Below the pieces are notes generated by a model. It had not been told where the DNA came from. It was given only the letters and a program-made list of their open reading frames with translations, and made no database searches. From Pleurotus ostreatus/Saccharomyces cerevisiae fusant (Eukaryota > Opisthokonta), in assembly GCA_024196135.1 (NCBI GenBank), contig JAMQCK010000258.1, forward strand, positions 1 through 33,420: a stretch of DNA of 33,420 nucleotides, written 5' to 3'. Shown here piece by piece: positions 1-8,760 of the stretch (position 1 is its first letter; each line of letters starts with the position of its first letter). A program made the translations under genes and the position numbers.

Positions 1-236
1 CCATCGCTGTGCCCGACGTTGCTGTGCTCGTCGCCCGAGTCGCTCGCGCTCGATGGGTCGTCGTCGCCGTGCTCGGGGCTCTTCTCCCGGCGGCGCTGCA
101 CGGGGCGCGCGACACCCGTCGTGCTCTTTGGCCGCGGGACGGGATCTGCAGCGACCTTGCTGAGCATCTGCACGGTCGAGGAGGGCTTGTTGCCCGAGGA
201 GGAGTGGCGGCGGCGGCGTGCGGGGATCGTGGACAT
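1..236 (-). CDS. 5' part of an unrecognised gene, cut by the window edge
   Basis: On the minus strand an ATG at 236-234 opens a frame with no stop for 78 codons down to base 1. The predicted N-terminus starts MSTIPARRRRHSSSGNK and is rich in Ser, Arg, Pro and Asp/Glu. It has basic patches (RRRR, QRRREK) followed by an acidic Ser/Asp stretch (DDDPSSASDSGDEHS). This is the composition of a disordered, possibly nuclear, regulatory N-terminus. No domain is visible, so no function is assigned. A TATA-like element lies about 145 bp upstream (381-388), which supports this start. The frame could contain an intron close to the edge that I cannot detect. Confidence 0.5.
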   Translation of the reverse strand, partial: MSTIPARRRRHSSSGNKPSSTVQMLSKVAADPVPRPKSTTGVARPVQRRREKSPEHGDDDPSSASDSGDEHSNVGHSD

Positions 237-916
237 GGTGGAAGGTGGCAAGATGCAAAGAGGGCAGGCACGATGAAGATGGCCGACAATAGGGAATGCT
301 TCCGGCAGCTGAATTTGATGGCGGCGCGGGGATGGGTCGCGTCAAAGCCGGCCGTGAGTCTTGCGCGGTTCGAGCCGCACTTATATACAGACGGGCAGGC
401 TTCCGGCAGGGATAGGGTCTTCAACATCACGATGCTAGTGTTGCTTCGCACACGGTTGCGGGGATATTACAACCATTGTCTCACCCCAACCTCGTCGTCT
501 TCAATCTCTAACCCCTGGAGAAAAGACCACTAGCTCCCGTCGGATAGCAAGATAGTACCTCAACGTTGCCCACCATCGCGCAAGCCCTTGCGAGGTTTAA
601 GGAAAGCCCAGAGAGATGAGCACCGAGCGTGAGCCAGTGAATGGAAGTACGCCCCGCAGTCAGCATTAGTCAATGCACTGACGAACGCCCTACCCCTCTG
701 ACCTCTCTGCACTCACGATCCTCGTCATCGGCCGATTGGGCATTATGCCGCCCCACCGATAGTCGGTACAGGAACTGCAGAAGCGAACCTGTCCCCTGGT
801 GCCGCGGACATCGACCGCGCGAACCCTGGGGGTGTCTCGTGAAGGTCATTGTGCACGCTCAGAAGTCGTGGTCGAATTTCAATGCAATTTTCCGTATCAC
901 GACATTCGCTACCAGA
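237..916. other. intergenic region, promoter of the left gene and 3' flank of COG2
   Basis: About 680 bp between the start of the partial gene at 236 and the stop of COG2 at 917. It holds the TATA-like element at 381-388 and a small GCGG/CCGC hairpin beside it (366-379). The open frames here show no recognisable protein. Confidence 0.4.
381..388 (-). promoter_or_regulatory. TATA-like element of the partial gene at 1-236
   Basis: Read on the minus strand the sequence is TATATAA, about 145 bp upstream of the ATG at 236. A TATA box at a similar distance (about 140 bp) precedes the seven-helix gene at 26976. Assigned by sequence and position only. Confidence 0.4.
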
Positions 917-3900
917 TCAAGCTTGGGCATCACCTGGAGGCACGTTAGTGCTCTTCCTAAATGAACGAACGTGCAGAACCCTGACTCACCCTCCTCCCTG
1001 TGCACCATCTCATCGAGCATCCCGAACGCCGCACTCTGCCCTACTTCCACCCCAAGCGCCTCACCCTCCCTTCCGAACGCCTCGACGTCGAGGATCATCT
1101 GCGTCCGTATCCGCTCCTCGTCCCTCCCCTCGTCGTCCTTTGCGCCCCCGCCGAAGAGCGAGAACGTGGTCTTCCTCCCCTTCTTCAGGCGCCGCAGCGA
1201 CTCTTCCGTTTTGCGCATGGCAGTCACGTAGTACCCGTACCTGCATTCGATGTTAGCTGGATGTACAGGAAGGTGCTTGGCTGCCGCCTTACCTTTCGGC
1301 AACGGTCTCGAAGATCTCCACCGCAAAGGGATGCACCAAGTCCTTCAGCGGAGAGCCCGGCCCCTCGGTGGTGTTGATACCGAAGTACGTCTTTACGGGC
1401 TTGAAGATCGTCGGAATGAAGTAGCTGGCCTCAGAAGGCATCTTCTTGTTCGACATGGCGCGGAACTGCGATGGGATGGAGCGAACAGGTAAGAGCGCCT
1501 CTGAGCACCGCCGGACGAGGACCGAGATGATGCGCCGTGAAAGCCCTGGTTGCAAAGAGGTGATCTGCTCGAGCGAGTGTCTGAGAGCGTCTGGCAGATG
1601 TGAGATAGAGGGTCGTCGTAATGATTCGAATACCAACCTTCAGGATTAGTCTCATCCTCATTCGCCGACTCAGGCAGCAACACGCTGATCTGCTCTCGCC
1701 AAATGGTCATAACGTTCGCCTCCATCGCGCGGATGTCCGCCATGACAGTCGAACAGTTGCGCAGGGCCGCATCGTCCGCGGCGATGCTCTCAGCCGAAGG
1801 TGCTTCGTTCGGAGGCGCCGGCGTCGACGTGGAGGAGCGTCCGACGGGTGAGTCGGCGCGCTGACGCGGAGCGTTAGTAGTTGCTTGCTTCGCAGATGAA
1901 AAGACGTACGCGTTCCTTCGCCGGATAGGCGGCAGTTGTCCGCGTTGGTGACTCGTCGGCGCCCACGAGAGCTTGGTCTAGCCAGGTCTTGTATCGGCTA
2001 AGAAGCTACATGTTATGAGCAAGACGTCCATTGGACAGGATCGCGCAGAAGCTTACCTGCAACGTCAACCTCCAGAACCGATGGCTCAGATCCGGGATGT
2101 AGATCTCGGCACTCCAGCAGGCTGAGATCGCTTCCCAGACCGCTCTTGCCTGACTTGTCGCGAAGTCCTTATCGGCGACTGAACGAGGAACGTCAGTTCA
2201 ACGCGAGGCACATCCAGGTAAAGCTCATACCTGTTCCTGCCCTTTCGAGCTTCGTCGCGCTCAAGCTTTCCTCCAGCTTCGTGATGATCTCCTTCCACCT
2301 CAACTGGAAGTATACGGGTAACTGCCAGCGTCGCTCGAAGTTCATGTACACTGGATGCTTTCGCATAACTTCGACGGCGTGTTCAGACGGTGCCAGGACC
2401 TCGAGCGCTCGCAGGAACGACTGGGTCATCTCATGGTTCTGCATGTCTCGTCAGTTCCTGCTCACGAAGTCCACACAACTCAGAGGCTCACCTTGCGGAA
2501 CTCATTCGGCCTGCCCGCCGCGAACACGACAGTCCCCAGCTCCTCGATGATGGAGTTCCCGATCTCTGCCCACACGACGTTCGCCATGATCTCGAAGCCA
2601 TGGAACTCCGACGTTCGCGCCGGCTCCAGCGCAAGCGTCGTGAGGTTCGCAGCGCTGCCGTTCTTGTCCCGCGACATGGACACGGGCTTGAGCGACACTC
2701 GTTCTGCGATGTCCATGATACGGCTGAGATCCCGCTCGACGAAGCGGATGATCTGGATGTAGAGCTTGGCGAGCGGGTCGTCGAGCTCTTCGAGGGAGCG
2801 GGCCCAAGGTGAAGATGAGGCCAGGCCGAGAGTCGGCGCGAAGGTTGTCCGGTTGTGCATGGCGGTATATGGGGTATAGGGCGTGGCTGGTAGCTTCGTG
2901 CTCTGAAGGAACGACGGCGCGTTGGAGGTGACGAAAGGCGTATGTGGTACGAGAGGCGAGGGTGGTGCTGCGAGTGCGCCCGGGAAGATAGCCTGGAAGA
3001 ATTGAGCGGCTCACTATCCAGCTGGGCGCGCGACTGACCTTCTTCACATACGCACGGACAACGTCTCGTCGTAAGATGTCCTCCGCGTCCCGCCAAAGAC
3101 CGAGCATGTCGTACGTCCGCAGGCATTCGGTGAGGTCCGACATCCACTTGGCCTTGTTGAGCTCGGAGACCTTACCGTCGGCGAGGCCTGATAGCAGGTT
3201 GGAGAAAAGGTGATCCAGGTCAGAGGATAACGACGACTGTATGCGGTCTATTCTCTGCAGCGCATCAGCATTGGAAGTATGCGGGCTTCCAGCTGCATAC
3301 CCATTGTATCTGGTCGACGAAGACACATTTCTCGGACCGGGCTTTATTGACGTGGTACAGGAGTTGGTTGTACTCCGCCGCGACGCGACTGAGATGCTTG
3401 GCCTGGCTTGTACGGTCCCTTCAGAGAGATGAGCGATCGGATGGTGGCATTTTAGATGATACGCACTTGTCCTCGGTAGTCTCCTCTATCCCGTATGTCA
3501 ATTGACTGCTACTTCCCTCTGAGGATTCCTGCTCGGTGGTGATGGATAGCAAGCTCTCGAGGCGCGTCATGTTCTCGGATATCTTAAGCAGCAAGTGAAG
3601 TAGCGCCTGACTTCGATGGTCAGCTAAAGGTCATGGAGGCAGATGGGGCCACGCACTTTCTCCTCGCGCAGCACTGCCCGCTTCTGCAGCTTGTCCTGGA
3701 TCGCGGCTTGTATAGCGTTCAGCTCATCTTTCGATTCCTGCACGCGTATAAGCTTCGAATATGATTGCAAAGCATGTGCACGCACCAAGATCTGAGCCTT
3801 GATGTCCCCCAGCGGCTGCTTCAGTCGCTCCAGGCGTACGCCTTCCCCTTGCAGGTCGGTGCTCAGGCTGATGAACGCTTCATAGTCGTCGTTGATGAGG

Positions 3901-4157
3901 CGCACCAGCTCCTCCTTGAGGGTCGCCATATACTCCCTCAGCTCTGTTCGCAGGTCCGGCAGTGATGTGTGCACCCGCGACAGCAGGAACTCCTCGACAT
4001 TGAAGGTTGGCGCCGTAAGGTACGGGTTCTCGTGCGACAAGGGGAGGGGGAGAGGCAGGTCATGGTTGATTGGTTCACTTGACTTCGACTTCCCTTCGCG
4101 CTCCGCAAGCTCCTCGGCGAGCCGGTCGAGTTCGAGTGGGTCCGCGCTGGCGGCCAT
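917..4157 (-). CDS. COG2: Conserved oligomeric Golgi complex subunit 2
   Basis: COG2 is a lobe A subunit of the COG tether, which captures retrograde vesicles at the Golgi; this is known for the family. Twelve exons join in phase: 4157-3657, 3606-3467, 3418-3301, 3254-3039, 2992-2492, 2438-2231, 2178-2057, 2005-1910, 1860-1638, 1590-1293, 1240-990, 933-917, giving 896 residues, a usual fungal length. Family signatures are the N-terminal LTAPTFNVEEFLLSRVHTSL (residues 47-66), then a helical or coiled stretch through LINDDYEAFISLSTDLQGEG, then HLSRVAAEYNQLLYHVNKAR. The C-terminal half carries HPVYMNFERRWQLPVYFQLR and LLSRYKTWL, as in the COG2 C-terminal domain. The last exon is only 17 nt, so the C-terminus (EEGDAQA) is the least certain part. 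The exon 8-9 linker is Pro/Ser-rich and variable. The gene is divergent from the hemerythrin-like gene, 97 bp away. Confidence 0.93.
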
Positions 4158-4254
4158 GGTGGCGCGGAGAGACGTGTGACGCGACGCGCCTAGCTTCCAA
4201 ATCCGGAGAACAAAGGCGCCTCCTTCTTGACCTTCCCCCTCATCTTCTCAAGTC
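4158..4254. promoter_or_regulatory. compact bidirectional promoter, COG2 / hemerythrin-like gene
   Basis: Only 97 bp separate the COG2 start codon (minus) from the first ATG of the hemerythrin-like gene (plus). The region contains pyrimidine-rich stretches (ccttcttgaccttccccctc) and no clear TATA box. If the hemerythrin-like gene starts at 4333 instead, the spacing is 175 bp. Confidence 0.5.
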
Positions 4255-5062
4255 ATGGACGACTCCATCTCTGACGAAAAATGGGACGGGGCATGTCTGA
4301 CCTCTCTCTCATGTGCAGGTCTAACTGTACTTATGTCTCAACAGCTCAGTACAAAAATGAATTACTTTCATACCGAATTCAAGCGCCATTGTAAGAAACA
4401 CTTGTACTCCGCATGCAGTTCCATTCTTACTCACAGTCAGTCGACGAGCTATACGATGTGCGTTTTATATCCGAAGACTGAATTCAACTACCTTATACCT
4501 GAAGAGCTCTAGCTTGCCGACGGTTCTTTCAGCAAGAAAGGATGGAACCTAAATCTCTACCTTCGCAGCGCATTGTCGTTCATCGACCGTAAGCGAAACC
4601 TTCTACACCTCAGATATGTATTGACGCACCTCTTAGACCTCAACATGCATCACACTATCGAGGAGCGTTTCTGGTTTCCTTACCTCGCCAAGCGCATGCC
4701 TCAGTTCTCTCATAAGGACCGTGGCGAGCATGTCGTCTCTCACGAGGGAATACACAAAGGTGGAAAATATTCCCCAATATTCTCTTACCTTCATTGACGC
4801 GCTGCCAGGGCTTGAGGATCTCACTGCCCTTGTTCGTAAATACAAGACGAACAACACTACCTACTCGCCAGAAGAGATGCGCGCCTGTCTGGATAGCTTC
4901 AAGGACGTGCTATTCCAGCACCTGGATCAAGAGGTGGACACTTACATGTTTCTGTCAGTCTGGTTCTTGACCGTGACTCGCGCGCAGGTCGAAGATCTCA
5001 AAGGGTCGAACCTCAAGAAGTATTGGAAGTACGAAGAACTGCGACCACTCAGGACCTACTGA
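4255..5062 (+). CDS. Hemerythrin-like HHE-domain protein
   Basis: Members of the hemerythrin HHE family bind a di-iron centre in a four-helix bundle and bind oxygen or sense iron or redox state. Seven exons fit: 4255-4290, 4345-4390, 4441-4457, 4513-4588, 4637-4759, 4809-4933, 4988-5062, giving 165 residues. The spliced protein shows the full ligand pattern: H21 (YFHTEFK), H63 and E67 (MHHTIEERFWFP), H94 and H98 (VSHEGIHKG), H137 and E141 (FQHLDQE). The sequence LADGSFSKKGW and the ending KKYWKYEEL also recall fungal relatives. Intron 1 (4291-4344) would be a GC-AG intron. Without it the frame stays open, and translation from 4255 or from the ATG at 4333 is also possible. The fold assignment is firm; the extreme N-terminus is not. 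Confidence 0.85.
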
Positions 5063-5277
5063 TTTGGCGCCAATGTCAGATTTCCTTGTAGAACTTGATT
5101 ATGAGTGGTTCCCTGGTCTGACCTATAGGATCGAGCATATGATCTGATTGCCGTGAGAAGGTCCATACTGTATCTTTGACGACGATATTACGGAAAATCC
5201 AGCATATCCACAGTAAGCCTACAATATGCAAACAAAGAGCTACGGACTAGCGTAGGCCACGACATTCCAAATCATAT
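5063..5277. other. short convergent intergenic region
   Basis: 215 bp between the stop of the hemerythrin-like gene (plus) and the stop of the first WW-like paralog (minus). AT-richer than its neighbours; no gene or strong structure seen. Presumed shared 3' ends. Confidence 0.4.
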
Positions 5278-7872
5278 TCAAGCCATCTCGTCTGCCTCGC
5301 TTCTTGACGGTCGCAGGGCGAAGGACCCATCTGACTCATCCTGTACAGGACGTAAAGTCAATCTGCTGTACGGGTTCAACAGATTGGAATCACTCACTAC
5401 GCGCGCCGCAGCTCTCCTTGACCCTCGGCGGATATCAGTCGACCATCTCGCCATCCTGGTGCGTGCCTTGTTCAACTTCTGGGCATGTTTTGTAATTTTG
5501 ATTCCTATCGTCGTTGCCCCGATCTTCAAGATGCGCTGGGACCTCCTCTTGTAATCCCATAGCGCCGATAGTGTCTGGTCATTGTCCCGTGATGCCCACG
5601 TAGCCCAGCAGAGGATAAGGATGTGACAAGCAAAGTATATTGCGACGATGATGACAGTCGCAAACTGTGCGTCTTGCATACAATATGACAGTAGCGAGAC
5701 GGTGAAGAAAATCATCCTGTACGATCGTGAGTCTACAGTAACAACGATCAGCAAGCGAACTCACGACCACAAAGTCAGTCCGTGCGATAACCCAAGGGTT
5801 ATGGCCAAAATTTCGAGGCCATTGTGCTCGTTGTGTAGCGATCGTAACCAGTGCTCCTGGAGCGTATGAGTCCATCGTAAGGCGATGTTAAGTCCATCTC
5901 CCAAAAACTCACAGCATATTCGACGCTCCACTGGTTAATTTGCTGAAGCCGACCCTCGAGCGCGGTGATCAAAACAAAAATTGCAGAGGAACTGATAGCG
6001 GAGAGGAAACAAGCGATGCGAGCAATGCCGTCGGGGAAGCTGTCCACACTGAGTAGAGCGACGTCTGCAGCAAGCAAGAGCGAGGCCTCCGATTCTACGG
6101 TTGAGTTGCAGCTTAGCGTATGAGCGTTACAACGTACCACAAGACGATGACTGCTCCACTCGCTCATGAGGGTGCCCGTGTATTTCTTCCATGGTCCTCT
6201 GGCAAGAATGCCATCGTCGAATGTGTATTTAAGATTCGAGATATGTCGTTGAGGCGCCTGGAAGAGAAAAAGTCCGCATATTCTAATGGATACCGACTGT
6301 GTAGTTCCAAAGGGCTCGTATTGCTGAGCACCGGACTGGTGGGCGTCCAGCCTGGCTCCGCGCTGCCCGTACAGATGAATCAATCGGCTGAGATCTAATG
6401 ACCTGGTGAGGTCCAGATCTGGGGCATAAGCGTCGTAATTACTCACAAAAAGCTGGCATCATTCTCCCAGGGAGCCAGTCGCCTTCAAGCGGTAGCTGCA
6501 ACCTTTCCGCGGCTTCGCCCTGAGCTACGACGGTGCGATCGTTGGTTTGACACGATGGAATATCGGTATGGTACACGTACATTCCATGCATTCAACCATC
6601 TCTAACATAGATGTCAGTTGCTCCTCCGTGTAAGGCGTAGTGGCTGAGTCTGAGAATACGACAGCTAATGATACTTCAGCAGAGAACAAATAGTTGGCGC
6701 AAGGTATTCACCTGTTCGAGCCTCATTGATAACCTTTCTCCACTGGAAGATACGTAAAGCGGTCACTTTCTGTACATTGGGAAATATATCCCAGTGTATG
6801 CTATGGTACAATCAGCGATACAAGCGACTTGAACAGACAGGTGACACACTAGAATTGGTATCGCAGATAAGTTCCTAATAGATGCGGTTCAATGTGATCG
6901 TCTCGGTTTACCCACGATAATTCATATGCGAGAGATTTATCCTCCAGCCAAAATACACATTCTTTCTCTGGGTCGACGAGGTAGTACAGGGCGGCATAGT
7001 GGATGGATCCCGAGATCCAAAACTCGTCCAAGCCTATCACGATCTGACGGTCCCCCAGGTCGCGAGTCCCATGATAGCGCTCGTATCTATCGAGAATGTA
7101 GTCGGCGACAGTTTCGACGCAATTGGCCACACAGCCATCAGGCATCCACTCCGGCGTGAGGACCCGCTGGCACCCCGTTAGACGCGGGAATCCAGATGAA
7201 TCACGATGAACGTACGCTTGCTTGATGCCAGAAGTAGGACCGACCACCGGGGTGGGTTAGTTGGGCCCACCCTGGCGGCGGGTGGTCTCTGAGAATGACT
7301 GAGCAGCGTACGATAGTAAGCAGACGACAGGACGTACAATGGTTCAAAGTCGCATTGGCAGGCTTTTACCACATAGGCTTCGTGGCCGCTACGCATCCTT
7401 GAAGCATGAGCGGACATTACAGGAAGCAGATGAAGCACGTACACAGAAACGTGAGGGGCCTCGGACTGCGACTCCAAATCCTCAGGAAGGAATGTCCGCA
7501 AGTGATGAATGTTTTCCTGATCATCGTGGATCTCTGAGTAGGGCACGTTCGTGGCTATTAAAGTAGGAGAAGCACCGTTACAGGGAGAGCATTTGCTGGT
7601 TAGGGCAAGTGAAAGCACGACTGCTCACCCGCATGCATGGCGTCGTCCCTCGTGAGCGAGTTCCTAGTACGTGGCGTATCTGGTCCTTGCGTGAGGTGGA
7701 CTTGAGCGATGTCGGCTACGTGCATCGACGAATCCACACGGGACTGGGATATTGGCGAACACAGACGGTGGGAGACTGGGGAGGAGGAGGACGAGGACGA
7801 GGAGGAGAAGGAGGAGGGTGCAGGACACCCTATCGATTCTGCATCCGCGTCATGCAAGGACGGGGATGCCAT
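5278..7872 (-). CDS. WW-like multi-pass membrane protein, paralog A
   Basis: Thirteen exons join in phase (7872-7629, 7554-7443, 7397-7338, 7288-7216, 7166-6850, 6800-6712, 6649-6581, 6524-6447, 6394-6138, 6086-5913, 5856-5765, 5716-5398, 5340-5278), giving 648 residues. The N-terminus is disordered with a run of Ser. A conserved ACQCDFEP stretch precedes a WW-like half domain (HPPPGWAQLTHPGGRSYFWH, W146) that lacks the usual second Trp. A soluble domain follows with EWMPDGCVANCVETVADYI and YAALYYLVDPEKECVFWLED. Exons 10-12 encode about four to five hydrophobic helices, then a basic tail and the ending ESDGSFALRP. Function is unknown; a membrane-anchored signalling or binding protein is only an inference. 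Two borders use unusual acceptors (6395, 6087), chosen because only they keep the frame and match the paralogs. Copy A alone has an intron after codon 81. Confidence 0.82.
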
Positions 7873-8760
7873 CGAGTGTAAAGATGTCGAGAAGGAGAGA
7901 TTGAGGCCTTATATCGTCTGAGTCTCTGAACACGCAGTATCCGCGTGCAGCGCTTGTGTAGACACGAAGAGAGCACAGGCGTCCCATGTGACAATGCAGG
8001 CCAGCAAGATACGCCGCATGTACAGTATCATGGGAAGACCAACATGGTGGCGGCTACGCGCGGACTTAGTCACTTACGCAGCAAGGATGCTTCAGTTGAG
8101 CGAGTTCGCTTCACACGGTGCCCACCCAGCTGTACACATTCTCCGCTGTCGGCAAGGTGAAAGGGCCAGCACTGAAGGCTAGTACGCTAGTACACTAGGA
8201 CGTAGCGTACTAGCCTGCAGACCACTATCGGTGCCCCTTGTGTTCACTTCGTGCATTGTCGATGATCAATCAGTGCGTTATATGCGGCTCATATCCAGGC
8301 GCACCCTTTGTCGTGATGAAGAAGAAGCGGCCCCGTATCGGCGTACACCGCGTGCAACATCCTCACGCATGCAATGCTTTTGACCGAATCGACCTGCCAA
8401 AGGATGCGAGACGGGTGTTGAAGCCGCTTCTGTGGAGGGACAACAAACTCGACGGCGTGGTGGCAACGAAGCACTCGCAGAAGCCAATCTGTTGACGTTG
8501 AACGTAGGTCTCACGGAACGATGTATTGCGCATACATACAGTTCAGACGGTGACCGCCGTACATGAGACAGTTTGGACCAGCTCAGATGTCTTGAAGGAC
8601 AGCGAGTCCACCAGGCCGCACGCAGCGAAGGCGACGGCAACGGTACAAGACAGATGGATTCATGGCTTCCTTACCTACAGTTACATACACACAACATTCG
8701 GCGCAAGAGATCGACGTACATCACCTAAAGTACAAGCATTGTTGCGTACTTCCGCCTCCT
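7873..8760. other. intergenic region between paralogs A and B
   Basis: 888 bp holding the promoter of copy A and the 3' flank of copy B. It contains a perfect 14-bp inverted repeat (8176-8216, listed separately). Open frames here (for example 8238-8495 plus, 8278-8640 minus) have no recognisable domain, and none carries the WW-like motifs. Confidence 0.45.
8176..8216. repeat. perfect 14-bp inverted repeat with 13-nt loop
   Basis: Left arm 8176-8189 (AGGCTAGTACGCTA) is the exact reverse complement of the right arm 8203-8216. The loop repeats the CTAG/GTAC theme of the arms. It lies in the gene-free stretch between paralogs A and B. It could be a transposon end remnant, a transcript-end hairpin or a protein-binding palindrome; the sequence does not decide. 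Confidence 0.75.

Noticed and set aside
360..385. tRNA-like T-arm (GGTTCGAGCC)
   Set aside because: No acceptor stem, D-arm or anticodon stem could be built around it.
859..990. Read-through C-terminus of COG2 to 859
   Set aside because: A consensus intron (GTGAGT to CTCCAG) lies directly after EE and gives a short end. The long end adds an unlikely tail; kept only as a lower-ranked alternative.
6381..6450. Apparent frameshift between exons 8 and 9 of paralog A
   Set aside because: A 52-nt intron ending at TCATTAG (6395) keeps the frame and gives Y-L-S-R-L-I-H-L-Y matching paralogs B and C, so the gene is intact.
8238..8640. Possible small genes between paralogs A and B on either strand
   Set aside because: No domain, no plausible introns and no similarity to the paralogs; probably chance open frames.
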